NCBI GenBank assembly: GCA_020846145.1
Contig: JADLEL010000109.1
Coordinates: forward strand, 1-35,891
Direction of reading: 5' to 3'
Length of the DNA stretch: 35,891 bases
From: Pirellulales bacterium
GTDB taxonomy: Bacteria > Planctomycetota > Planctomycetia > Pirellulales > Thermoguttaceae
Part shown: piece after piece, positions 14,022-22,361 of the stretch
Numbering within the stretch: the stretch's first letter is position 1
How the letters are laid out: every line of letters starts with the position of its first letter
The notes under the pieces: generated by a model
Told to the model about the DNA's origin: nothing
The model's input: only the letters and a program-made list of their open reading frames with translations
Databases searched by the model: none
Made by a program: the position numbers and the translations under genes

Positions 14022-15899
14022 TTACCCGCGGAAATACAAGTACGCTCCCGAAATACACGCTAAAATCCCGGCCGTGGCCGACACCTCCGGCCAACCCCAG
14101 CTCGCGCGGGTCTTGGCGCGGTCCGCCGCCGTTACCGTGCCGAACGTGAGGCTTTCGATCCGCCGATAATCCGGCTCTCGCGTCAGGTAGCTCACCGCGA
14201 CCATGACGATCATCGAAACCAGCGTGATCAGTACGCTGAAATACTGGAAATAGATGTTGTTGACGATCCACAGGAACGACCCCGGCGCGTAGCCGTTCTC
14301 GAAACCGGACACTTTCAAAGTAACGGGCGTATCGACCAGCATCCGAAAAATGCCCAACAGAAAACCCGCCAGCATCGCCGCGAAACATCCTTTCGCATTC
14401 AGCCTTTTCCAACCCACGCCCAGGAAAAACACGACGAAAATCGGCGGCGCCAAGTAGCCCTGCACCGCCTGGAGGTAATCGTATAATCCGTGCGGGGCTT
14501 CTTTGACGACCGGCACCCACGCGAAGCCGATGGCCACCATGATCGCCGTGGCGATGCGCCCCATCCGCACCAATTGATGCTGCGACGCTTGCGGCCTCCA
14601 CTTCGAATAGAGATCGACCGTGAAGAGCGTGGAACTGGCGTTGAACACGCCCGCCAGCGAACTCATCAGCGCGGAGAGCAGGCCCGCCACCACCAGCCCC
14701 CGAAAACCCGCCGGCAGCAAGTGTTTCACCATCAGCGGGAACGCCGATTGGGCCGCCTCGTGAGTCAGTGTGCCGTCCGGCGCGACCAATTCTAACTTAT
14801 GGAAATCCGGCAAACCGCGACTTTTCGCAAAATCCGGCGAGCTTTGGCTTTTTGCCGCCAAGGCGAACCAAATCAAGCCCGGAATGAGAAACAAGTAAAC
14901 GGGAAACAATTTCAGGAAGGCGGCGCAAATGCTCCCTTGCCGCGCGATTTTTTCATTGGGAGCGCCCAAGGCCCGCTGCACGATGTACTGATCGGTACAC
15001 CAGTACCATAGGCCGATGATCGGCGCGCAGATCGCCATCCCCAGCCACGGATAATTCGCGTTGAAGTACCAGGCCATCCGCCCGCTTTCCTTGACCGGCG
15101 CCCAAGTTCCCTCCACACCGGGCGGGACGAGCGGCTTCCAAAGATTGAGCATCTCCGAACCGCAAAGCTGCCGCAGTTCCTGCCAGCCGCCCAATTGCCA
15201 AAGTCCATAGATCGTCAACACTGCCGAACCGACGATGAGGATAATCGTTTGCACGGCGTCGTTATAGGCCACGGCGCGCATCCCGCCCAGCGTGGTGTAC
15301 AGACCCGTCAGCGCGATCACCGCGATCGAGCCGATCCAAAAACTATCGAGATCGAGTCCCCCCGCGCGCAAATGCACGTCGGGAAAGAGCGTGGCGAACA
15401 CGACCCCGCCCGCGTAGATCCCCACCGCCAATTTCGACACGACAAACGCAATTAGCGACACCACCGAGAGCAGGTAGCGCGAGGCGGGCGAGAACCGGCG
15501 TTCGAGAAATTCGGGCATGGTGAAGACCAGCGAGCGGGCGTAAAACGGCACGAACACCCAGGCCAGCACCAACAGGCACCAGGCGTGCAGTTCGTAATGC
15601 GCCATCGCCACGCCGTCCGCCGCGCCGGAGCCGGCCAGTCCCACGATGTGCTCCGAGCCGATGTTCGAAGCGAAAATCGAGGCCCCGATAAGCCACCAGC
15701 CCAGATTGCGCCCCGCCAAAAAATAATCGGCGGCGGTGTCCTTGCTCTTTTTAACGACCCACCAGCCGACGCCCAACAGAATGCCGAAATAAAGGGCGAT
15801 CATCAGCCAATCCCAGCCCGTAAGGCACGAAACGCTCGCCGCCGCGGGCTTCATCGGTGCCGCGGCGAAAACGAGGAAGTTCGAGAAGTTCATCATCAT
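14022..15899 (-). CDS. Sodium:solute symporter (SSS/SGLT family)
   Basis: 625 residues, about 14 hydrophobic segments. The N-terminal part has the SSS signature around DTAADYFLAGRNLGWW and IGASIFASNIGSEHIVG. Later GGMRAVAYNDAVQ and the NASSTLFTVDLYSKWRP segment are also typical of the family. These transporters carry sugars or other solutes with sodium across the inner membrane. Three consecutive ATG codons (15891-15899) begin only 3 nt after the stop of the sugar kinase, so the two are almost certainly cotranscribed. Transport of the kinase's sugar is the natural inference, but the substrate cannot be read from sequence. Confidence 0.9.
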   Translation of the reverse strand: MMMNFSNFLVFAAAPMKPAAASVSCLTGWDWLMIALYFGILLGVGWWVVKKSKDTAADYFLAGRNLGWWLIGASIFASNIGSEHIVGLAGSGAADGVAMAHYELHAWCLLVLAWVFVPFYARSLVFTMPEFLERRFSPASRYLLSVVSLIAFVVSKLAVGIYAGGVVFATLFPDVHLRAGGLDLDSFWIGSIAVIALTGLYTTLGGMRAVAYNDAVQTIILIVGSAVLTIYGLWQLGGWQELRQLCGSEMLNLWKPLVPPGVEGTWAPVKESGRMAWYFNANYPWLGMAICAPIIGLWYWCTDQYIVQRALGAPNEKIARQGSICAAFLKLFPVYLFLIPGLIWFALAAKSQSSPDFAKSRGLPDFHKLELVAPDGTLTHEAAQSAFPLMVKHLLPAGFRGLVVAGLLSALMSSLAGVFNASSTLFTVDLYSKWRPQASQHQLVRMGRIATAIMVAIGFAWVPVVKEAPHGLYDYLQAVQGYLAPPIFVVFFLGVGWKRLNAKGCFAAMLAGFLLGIFRMLVDTPVTLKVSGFENGYAPGSFLWIVNNIYFQYFSVLITLVSMIVMVAVSYLTREPDYRRIESLTFGTVTAADRAKTRASWGWPEVSATAGILACISGAYLYFRG

Positions 15900-15902
15900 C
15901 TT

Positions 15903-17405
15903 TTAGCTCGCTTTTTGCAGATTGCGCACGGATTCATAGAGTTGGCGATAGGTCTGAAATTGCTCGCCGTAGTATGCATGTCGCCGGGCGTCCGGCTCGA
16001 AGATCGTTTGCGGGTGAACCCACTCCGCGGCAAGACGCTCAACGGACACGCCCGATTGCGCCGCCGCGCCGAGCATGGCGGCGCCGCAACAGCCGGCTTC
16101 CGTCGTGGATATGGTGGAGAGGGGAACGCCCAGCACGTCGGCCTTGAGTTGATTCCAACGATCGTTTTTCGCGCCGCCCCCCGTGGCGCGGAACTCGCGG
16201 ATCTCTACGCCCGATCGGGCGAGGATTTCGGTATTCACCCGCATTTCGTAGGCCACCCCTTCCAACAGCCCGCGCAGGAACTCGCCCCGCGAGGTCGATA
16301 GCCGCAAGCCATAGACGACGCCCGGCGTATGCAAGTCGAAATGCGGCGTGCCGCTGGGCGTAAAATACGGCAAAACCAACAGCGGCGTCGGCTCTTCGCC
16401 ATACTGCCGAAGCAGCAATTCATAGACGTTTTCGCCGGTCCGTTCCGCTTCCGCCCGCTCGGCCGCGCCGAAGCGATCGCGATACCACTGGAGGATATTC
16501 CCGCCCGTCAAGCAGAACGCGACCGTGCCGTACATGCCGGAGACGGCGGCGTCGTACATGCACAAATTGCCGGCCATCAATTCGGGAGTGAACGAGGGCT
16601 TATCGAATATCGCCGCAATGCACTCGACGGTGCCCGTCGCATACATGGCCTGGCCCGGCGAAACGATTCCCGTCCCCAGCGCCGCGCACATCTGATCGTG
16701 GCCGCCGGCGACGACCTGCACGTCGCCATTCAATCCCCATTCGGCGGCGACCCGCGGGGGGAGGGTTCCCACGCACGAGCCGGATGGCAGCGGTTTCGCC
16801 AGCTTCGACGGATCGAGTTTGATGGCGCCGAGAATCTCGGGCGACCAGCAGTGGGCCGTAACGTCGAAGAGCATCGTCCGCCCCGCCAGCGGCCAGCCGA
16901 GATGCGGTTCCAGGCCCATTTGCAGGTGCAGCAAGTCCTCGAAGCACAGAAAGTAGCGCGCCTGCCGCCATAAGTCGGGCCGATGCTCGCGGGTCCAGAG
17001 AAGTTTGAAGAGCGTGAACATCGGATGCGCCGTATGGCCCGTGATCCGATACAGCCGCTCGCCGCCGAACGCGGCCGTCCAGCTTGCGACAATCGTCGCC
17101 GCGCGCGTATCGGAAGAGACCATCGCCGGCGCGAGCATCCGGCCCGAAGCATCGACGGGCACGAAGGCTTCGCCCTGGCTCGAAATGCCCAGCGTTCGAA
17201 CGGGGTCGCGGGGAACCGCGGCCGCCGCCGCGGCGACGACCGTTTTACACGCCGCACAGACCTGCTCCGCATCGAGTTCCGCCCAGCCTTCCTGCGAGTG
17301 CCGCACCGCGTATTCCCGATAGGAAAGGGCGAGTTGAACGCCCCGTTCGTCGAAGACGACCGCCTTGCAGCCCGATGTGCCGGCGTCCAAACCCAGGTAA
17401 CTCAT
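15903..17405 (-). CDS. FGGY-family carbohydrate kinase, xylulokinase-like
   Basis: 500 residues from ATG 17405, chosen because the conserved N-terminal strand YLGLDAGTSGCKAVVFDE begins right there; an upstream frame extension to 17483 looks untranslated. The FGGY fold has two actin-like ATPase halves. Visible landmarks are the N-terminal phosphate loop, VVAGGHDQMCAALGTG (mid-protein), and FRATGGGAKNDRWNQLKADV with EAGCCGAAMLGAA near the C-terminus. Length and motifs fit xylulose kinases best, but related FGGY kinases for other sugars cannot be excluded. The stop is 3 nt before the symporter start. Likely pathway: uptake, then phosphorylation, of a pentose or similar sugar. Confidence 0.87.
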   Translation of the reverse strand: MSYLGLDAGTSGCKAVVFDERGVQLALSYREYAVRHSQEGWAELDAEQVCAACKTVVAAAAAAVPRDPVRTLGISSQGEAFVPVDASGRMLAPAMVSSDTRAATIVASWTAAFGGERLYRITGHTAHPMFTLFKLLWTREHRPDLWRQARYFLCFEDLLHLQMGLEPHLGWPLAGRTMLFDVTAHCWSPEILGAIKLDPSKLAKPLPSGSCVGTLPPRVAAEWGLNGDVQVVAGGHDQMCAALGTGIVSPGQAMYATGTVECIAAIFDKPSFTPELMAGNLCMYDAAVSGMYGTVAFCLTGGNILQWYRDRFGAAERAEAERTGENVYELLLRQYGEEPTPLLVLPYFTPSGTPHFDLHTPGVVYGLRLSTSRGEFLRGLLEGVAYEMRVNTEILARSGVEIREFRATGGGAKNDRWNQLKADVLGVPLSTISTTEAGCCGAAMLGAAAQSGVSVERLAAEWVHPQTIFEPDARRHAYYGEQFQTYRQLYESVRNLQKAS

Positions 17406-17575
17406 GCGAAAATCCCAGTTCAAGCGTGGATTCCGGCGACCGATTCGAAATTCGGCCGCGCCGAACGGTCGGCCCGACGGCAACGCCCCTGATTTTGACG
17501 CGGCGATTCGGAGAAGTCAAGCCGCCCGCGGGAAGCAATGAGGCCGTCGAGCGAAATTACCGGACCGCCGATCGA

Positions 17576-18496
17576 TTACTCGGTCGTCCGATCGCGGTTG
17601 CCGCGCGTGGCCAGCGCCTTAAAGACGGCCATCGCCATGTTTTCGTCGAGCATCTCCACGTGGCCGTCGCCATAGACGAAATTGGCCCCGCCGGAATGCC
17701 GGCTGGAAAACGCGCCGTTCAGCGCAATGCCGTAGGGACTCGTCGTGATGCCTTTTCCCGGCGGCGTGTTGATGGGATTCACCGTGGAACGCAACGTGTG
17801 ATGCCGGGAGCCGTAGCTCCAAATGCAGTGCTGTTCCTCCAGGTGCCCCATCGTTACTTCGCCGACGAACAGCGTGTGGCTGACGCCGTCGAGGACTTCC
17901 CGGCGGATGATCGGCGTTTTGTAGAGAAACATGCCCGTGTTGAAGACTTTGATTCTCGAATCGATGCCGTAATCGGGCCCCAGCGTACCGGCCATCATGG
18001 CGTAACTGCTGGTGCCGCTGTCGCCGCCGATCGCCTTCGGCAATGCCAAGTCGCTCGGACACGCGAACACTTGCGGGCGCTGCTTGACGCCGGCGCTCGC
18101 GTCGGGCGTGGAGGCGTAAGGCATGGTATGCATGCCCCGCAACTGCTTATAGAGCGTGTTCAGGTCCATATACGGCATGGCCAACACGAAGCCGCTCGTG
18201 CCGTTGGGAATCTGGTTGGGCGCCGCGCACGGCCCCGCGAGAATCCCGTCGCACCCCAAGCGGCCGTGCGGAAAACGCTTCAACGCTTCTTCGTATTGGA
18301 GGTAGGCCAACCCGATCTGTTTGAGATTGTTCGTGCATTGCGACCGTCGGGCCGTCTCGCGGGCGGCCTGGATCGCGGGCAGCAGCAAGGCGATCAATAT
18401 GCCGATGATGGCGATTACCACCAGCAGTTCGACCAGCGTGAAACCCGGCCGCCGCGGCTCCCGTCTCGAACCTCCGAGTTCGTTTGCGAATTTCAT
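17576..18496 (-). CDS. DUF1559 type II/IV pseudopilin-like protein
   Basis: 306 residues. After a basic N-terminal leader comes the prepilin motif [20 protein letters not shown] (from about residue 18), with the cleavage glycine before FTLVE. It is followed by [20 protein letters not shown], the start of DUF1559. Near the C-terminus is H-X9-DG ([12 protein letters not shown]), the prepilin processing-associated motif of this family. Planctomycetes carry large numbers of these proteins, whose individual functions are unknown; they are presumed to be assembled or anchored at the envelope. GAGG lies 9 nt before the ATG. It is upstream of the sugar kinase on the same strand but with a 170-bp gap. 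Confidence 0.93.
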   Translation of the reverse strand: MKFANELGGSRREPRRPGFTLVELLVVIAIIGILIALLLPAIQAARETARRSQCTNNLKQIGLAYLQYEEALKRFPHGRLGCDGILAGPCAAPNQIPNGTSGFVLAMPYMDLNTLYKQLRGMHTMPYASTPDASAGVKQRPQVFACPSDLALPKAIGGDSGTSSYAMMAGTLGPDYGIDSRIKVFNTGMFLYKTPIIRREVLDGVSHTLFVGEVTMGHLEEQHCIWSYGSRHHTLRSTVNPINTPPGKGITTSPYGIALNGAFSSRHSGGANFVYGDGHVEMLDENMAMAVFKALATRGNRDRTTE

Positions 18497-18524
18497 GCGA
18501 AACGTCCTCTTGATAAGTCGAATT

Positions 18525-18619
18525 GTAACCGTTCGCAGGGGACTGTCCCGATTTTTGCGGCGTAAAAAAATGATGGTTGCCGTAAAATGCTTAATCGCCG
18601 CAAAAATGGGACTGTCCCC
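18525..18619 (+). repeat. Single REP-like palindrome with GTAACCGTTC end
   Basis: The left end GTAACCGTTC (18525-18534) leads into GGGGACTGTCCCGATTTT (from 18538) and closes with ATGGGACTGTCCCC at 18619. The interior is diverged from the 10895-11235 units. No matching right terminal repeat follows, so the element is solo or truncated. It sits directly upstream of the DUF1559 gene. Confidence 0.8.
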
Positions 18620-18726
18620 CTCGCGCCGCGCGATTACGTCGAATTTTTATTGCGGGGCAATCTCGACGGCATTGTGCCTCGCGAAGTCGGAGAACTCAAA
18701 AATAGGATTCATCCGGTTAAAGCGTA

Positions 18727-18975
18727 CTTGTTCGATGGATCTCGCGGCAGGAAGCCGCCGCGGCCCAAAGGGCCGGCAGCTCGCCCAGCCCCAGGCATCG
18801 CCTGGGGTTAGCGATATCGCGAAGAATTTTTGTCTCGGCCCAACGGGCCAACCGTTCTCCTCCTGTCGGCGAACGGCCGGCCCGTTGGGCCTCTGGGTGC
18901 ATCGTGACGCAACATTCCCCAGGGCGCTGCCCTGGGCTGGGTGAACGGCTGGGCCTTCGGCCCGAATCAAGGGAA
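18727..18975. repeat. Cluster of GC-rich hairpins
   Basis: The stretch contains several strong stems: GCCCCAGGCATCGCCTGGGG, GGCCCAACGGGCC paired with GGCCCGTTGGGCC (about 18838-18850 and 18879-18891), CCCCAGGGCGCTGCCCTGGG (18917-18936) and GGGCCTTCGGCCC. No gene fits. It looks like another dispersed palindromic element, though no second copy is in the window. Confidence 0.6.
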
Positions 18976-19341
18976 TCCGTTCCATGAGAATCATTTACTC
19001 GATTTTTTTCTCACGAACGTGATACCTCGCCAACTCAGGTACTCTCTTTCCGGTTGATCTCAATAAATCATTGGAACATCAACTACTGTAAAAGTCAATA
19101 TGGTCGCCTGCAATGCTACTGCCTAACCCCCCGCGGGAGACTTGACTTTCAAGAATAATTCCGCAAAATATCCATGATTCTACCTCCATTCCACCGACGA
19201 AAACTCGCTCGAAGAACCAATCAAATTGGCGCCTGTTACGGAACGCTTGACCGGAGCAGGCGCAAAAACCGCGGGGACGTTGCCCGGCATTTCCGCCTCC
19301 GTGCTGCGTTTATAATCAAACCAAGATTGAGGCTTGCGATT
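18976..19341. other. Intergenic region upstream of the VOC/photolyase genes
   Basis: No gene, repeat or clear promoter could be supported. The frame open from 19174 into the VOC gene has a basic, low-complexity start and no conserved residues before the ATG at 19342, so this part is treated as leader. Confidence 0.5.
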
Positions 19342-19665
19342 ATGCAAACTGACGATGCAACTCTGATTCCGCTCGAGGCGATCGATCATATCGCCGTCGA
19401 AGCCGATGACGTCAAAACGGCGGTCGCCTGGTATGCCGAACGATTCCAATGCCGCATCGACTACCAGGACGACACCTGGGCGCTGCTCTCGTTCGCGAAC
19501 ATCCGCCTGGCCTTCGTCACCAAGGGGGACCATCGGCCGCACATCGGCTTCAAACGGCCCGACGCCGAGTCGTTCGGCTCGCTCAAACGGCATCGCGACG
19601 GCACGCGGTACGTTTACCTCGGCGACCCCGCCGGCAACGTGGTCGAAATTCTGGCCGCCGACTGA
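19342..19665 (+). CDS. VOC (glyoxalase/bleomycin-resistance fold) protein
   Basis: 107 residues from ATG 19342, with GAGG 10 nt upstream. The sequence has the single-domain VOC pattern: an opening strand AIDHIAVEADDVKTAVAWY, a middle RLAFVTKGDHRPHIGF and the closing VYLGDPAGNVVEI. These positions usually supply His and Glu metal ligands (His in DHIAV and Glu in VVEI are present). Substrate unknown. The photolyase gene begins 12 nt after its stop, so the two are probably cotranscribed, which could mean a stress-related role. The longer frame starting at 19174 adds only a basic, unconserved stretch. Confidence 0.8.
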   Translation: MQTDDATLIPLEAIDHIAVEADDVKTAVAWYAERFQCRIDYQDDTWALLSFANIRLAFVTKGDHRPHIGFKRPDAESFGSLKRHRDGTRYVYLGDPAGNVVEILAAD

Positions 19666-19677
19666 ACGAACCCTACC

Positions 19678-21162
19678 ATGAGCACGAATTCCCCGCTCCC
19701 GGCAAGCGACGTTCCGAAAATTCGGATTCGATCCTGCAACTCGGTCGGCCTCAACGCCGACGGGCGGTTCGTGCTCTATTGGATGACGGCGTTTCGCCGC
19801 GCAAACTGGAATTTTGCCCTCGATCGGGCGGTCGATTGGGCCAAACATCTGCAAAAACCGCTCGTGGTCGTCGAATCGCTGGGCTGTGGAAGCCGATGGG
19901 CGAGCGCGCGACATCACCGTTTCGCGATGCAAGGAATGGCCGAGAACGCCCGGCAGTTTGCCCAAGGACCGGTATATTATCATCCTTATCTGGAAACCAT
20001 CGCGGGTGAAGCGCGCGATTTTTTCGCGGCGCTGGCGCATTCGGCGTGCCTCGTGGTGACGGATGATTATCCGCTGCCTTCGGACCTCGATCCCGAGCCT
20101 TGGGCGGCCGATCTGCCGATCCAACTGGAAAAAGTCGATGGCAACGGCATTTTGCCGATGAACGCCGCCGAGAAGGCTTTTGAAACGGCTTATGCCTTTC
20201 GCCGCTTTCTTCAGTCGCATTTGCGAGAGCATCTACTGGACTTTCCCAAGGCTAATCCCTTCTCGCGGTTGAAGATACCGCTTCTGAAACGGTTGCCGAC
20301 CGAAATCGCCTCTCGTTGGAAACCGGCCAAAATCGCCGCGCTCGTTGAAAAAAAATGCACTTTGGGATATTTGCCGATTGATCGTTCGGTCGAATCCGTC
20401 GAATTGCACGGCGGCATTAAGGCGGCATCGGCCGCGCTAACGCGATTTCTCCGCCATCGGCTGCCAATTTATCGCGAAAAACGCGGCGATGCCGCGAAAG
20501 ACGCATCGAGCGGGCTGTCGCCCTATCTGCACTTCGGGCACATCTCGAGCCACGAAATCTTTCGCGCCTTGGCGCGGCGGGAAGCGTGGACGCCCGACCG
20601 GCTTGCGGAAAAGGCGTCCGGCAGGCGGGAAGGTTGGTGGGGGATGTCGCAGCCGAGCGAGGCTTTTTTGGACGAATTGATAACGTGGCGGGAGTTGGGA
20701 TATAATTTCTGCCGGCATCGATATGATTACGCAAGCTTCGATTCGCTGCCCGATTGGGCGATAAAGACTCTTAAAAAACACGCCAAAGACATGCGAAAAT
20801 ACGTTTACTCCTTTGATGGATTCGAATCGGCGGCGACGCACGATCCGCTGTGGAACGCGGCGCAGCGGCAACTGACGCGCGCGGGGACGATCCACAACTA
20901 CCTGCGCATGCTGTGGGGCAAAAAAATTTTGGAGTGGACCGCCGGCCCCCGCGAGGCGGCCGAGATCATGATCGAACTCAACAACAAATACGCCCTCGAT
21001 GGCGGCGATCCGAATTCGTACTCGGGAATTTTCTGGGTGCTGGGGAGATACGACCGACCGTGGGGGCCGGAGCGGCCGATTTTCGGAACCGTCCGTTACA
21101 TGAGTTCCACGAACGCCGCGCGAAAAATGCGCGTCGCGGAGTATATCGAAAGCTATTCGTAA
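19678..21162 (+). CDS. phr: Class II CPD photolyase (deoxyribodipyrimidine photolyase)
   Basis: 494 residues. The enzyme repairs cyclobutane pyrimidine dimers using light, FADH and an antenna pigment. The N-terminal Rossmann-like domain begins near VLYWMTAFRRANWNFALDRA. The FAD-binding helical domain includes GLSPYLHFGHISSHEI. The class II hallmark C-terminal half is very clear: LDELITWRELGYNFCRH, THDPLWNAAQRQL, HNYLRMLWGKKILEWT, LDGGDPNSYSGIFW and GRYDRPWGPERPIFGTVRYM. Length is normal for the class. It follows the VOC gene by 12 nt. Confidence 0.96.
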   Translation: MSTNSPLPASDVPKIRIRSCNSVGLNADGRFVLYWMTAFRRANWNFALDRAVDWAKHLQKPLVVVESLGCGSRWASARHHRFAMQGMAENARQFAQGPVYYHPYLETIAGEARDFFAALAHSACLVVTDDYPLPSDLDPEPWAADLPIQLEKVDGNGILPMNAAEKAFETAYAFRRFLQSHLREHLLDFPKANPFSRLKIPLLKRLPTEIASRWKPAKIAALVEKKCTLGYLPIDRSVESVELHGGIKAASAALTRFLRHRLPIYREKRGDAAKDASSGLSPYLHFGHISSHEIFRALARREAWTPDRLAEKASGRREGWWGMSQPSEAFLDELITWRELGYNFCRHRYDYASFDSLPDWAIKTLKKHAKDMRKYVYSFDGFESAATHDPLWNAAQRQLTRAGTIHNYLRMLWGKKILEWTAGPREAAEIMIELNNKYALDGGDPNSYSGIFWVLGRYDRPWGPERPIFGTVRYMSSTNAARKMRVAEYIESYS

Positions 21163-21196
21163 TAATCAACCGCGCGCCAAGACCTGGTTGATTATT
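21161..21196. terminator. Stem-loop overlapping the photolyase stop
   Basis: A perfect 11-bp stem, AATAATCAACC (21161-21171) with GGTTGATTATT (21186-21196), has a 14-nt loop and begins within the stop codon. No T-tract follows, so classic intrinsic termination is uncertain. Confidence 0.45.
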
Positions 21197-21321
21197 GACC
21201 TTCATGTCCGCCGCCGGTAAAATCGAAGCCGCATCGAAAAAGGCGGAAAAATTGAATCCCCGATCATCGCGGTCGAACTTTGGCTTTTTTTCCGCGGAAA
21301 ACATTCCAGAGATCCAGCAAA

Positions 21322-22221
21322 ATGAATACCCAACGGCACGTTCGCAACTTCGACCGAAATCGACTCTTTCGCAATTCGATACCGATGATGATTTCGATAC
21401 CGATATTGCTGCTTTTCGCCATGCCACTTACCACTTTTGCCGAGCCGAATGTCGAGCCGCAATCCGCGAAAATGGAGATCGTCGGCCATCGCGGCGCCTC
21501 CGAAAACGCGCCCGAAAACACCATCTCGGCCTTCAAATTGGGATTTGCCGAGGGGGCCGACGGCTGCGAATTGGACTTCCGCACGACGAAGGACGGCAAA
21601 CTCGTCATCGGCCACGACGACAACACCAAACGCTGCGCCGGCCTCGATAAACCCATCGTCGAACAGACTTTCGACGAGTTGCGGGCGTTGGAAGTCGGCC
21701 GGTGGGGAAAGTGGAAGGGGAAGGGATTTACCGAAAAAATGCCCACGCTCGAAGAGGCCTTGGCGACCGTTCCCGCCGGACGGAAAATCTTCCTGCACTG
21801 CTACAGCCCCAAGGCCGACGTCGCGAAACTCAAGAAACCGCTGGCCGCTTCGGGGCTGAAACCGGAGCAGGTCGTGTTCATTTCCTTCGAGATCGACGCC
21901 TGCAAGGAGTTCAAAAAACTTTTCCCCAACTACAAGGCGTATTGGCTGGCGAGCTACAAGAAAAAATCCGAAGATAGACCGCCCACCGTCGCGGAGTTGA
22001 TTCGCCGGGCCAAAACCGCCGGCGTGGAAGGAATCGATCTGGAAAGCAAATTTCCCATCGACAAGGCTTTCGTGGAGAAGGTTCACCGAGCCGGGCTGGA
22101 AATGCACGTCTGGACCGTGGACGACGAGGCCGTGGCCCGAAAGTTGATGCAAGCCGGAGTCGATAGCATCACCACCAACCGCCCCGGACGGCTCCGCGAT
22201 TCGTTGAACCGCACACAGTAG
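21322..22221 (+). CDS. Secreted glycerophosphodiester phosphodiesterase
   Basis: 299 residues from ATG 21322; a TTG at 21280 in the same frame is less likely. A signal peptide is evident (ISIPILLLFAMPLTTFA, cleavage near TFA-EP), so the enzyme is exported. It cleaves glycerophosphodiesters to glycerol-3-phosphate and alcohol. GDPD landmarks are complete: GHRGASENAPENTISAF (catalytic HRG, and PENT), then GADGCELDFRTTKDGKLVIGHDD with the Glu/Asp metal ligands and the second catalytic His. C-terminal GVEGIDLESKF, MHVWTVDDE and GVDSITTNRP also fit. It may serve phosphate or glycerol scavenging. It converges on the amino-acid permease. Confidence 0.93.
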   Translation: MNTQRHVRNFDRNRLFRNSIPMMISIPILLLFAMPLTTFAEPNVEPQSAKMEIVGHRGASENAPENTISAFKLGFAEGADGCELDFRTTKDGKLVIGHDDNTKRCAGLDKPIVEQTFDELRALEVGRWGKWKGKGFTEKMPTLEEALATVPAGRKIFLHCYSPKADVAKLKKPLAASGLKPEQVVFISFEIDACKEFKKLFPNYKAYWLASYKKKSEDRPPTVAELIRRAKTAGVEGIDLESKFPIDKAFVEKVHRAGLEMHVWTVDDEAVARKLMQAGVDSITTNRPGRLRDSLNRTQ

Positions 22222-22248
22222 CCAAACCGCTTTGCTCCAATCATTTAG

Positions 22249-22270
22249 CCCCCGGTGAATACACCGGGGG
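22249..22270. terminator. GC-rich hairpin between convergent genes
   Basis: CCCCCGGTG (22249-22257), a 4-nt loop AATA, and CACCGGGGG (22262-22270) form a strong stem 28 nt after the phosphodiesterase stop. No T-run follows. It probably limits read-through. Confidence 0.5.
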
Positions 22271-22281
22271 AGATCGGTCAA

Positions 22282-22353
22282 GTAGGTTATGCTTCAGCAT
22301 AACACTCCGTTTCATTGCTTTTTTCTCCGGAGTTATGCTTAAGCATAACCTAC
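22282..22353. repeat. Inverted pair of short palindromes between convergent genes
   Basis: The arms 22282-22309 and 22328-22353 are inverse copies that each contain the palindrome GTTATGCTTMAGCATAAC, giving a nested hairpin. The left arm's first 22 bp match 13705-13726 exactly. The pair lies 9 bp from the end of the permease gene and may double as its terminator. Confidence 0.7.
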
Positions 22354-22361
22354 CTCACGGG

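Noticed and set aside
18321-18994. Small frames in the hairpin cluster
   Set aside because: They translate GC-rich palindromes in several frames and lack conserved features or start signals.
19180-20232. Minus-strand 350-codon frame
   Set aside because: Antisense to the VOC and photolyase genes, which have clear family motifs.
21202-22281. Minus-strand 359-codon frame
   Set aside because: Antisense of the glycerophosphodiester phosphodiesterase, whose catalytic motifs are unmistakable.
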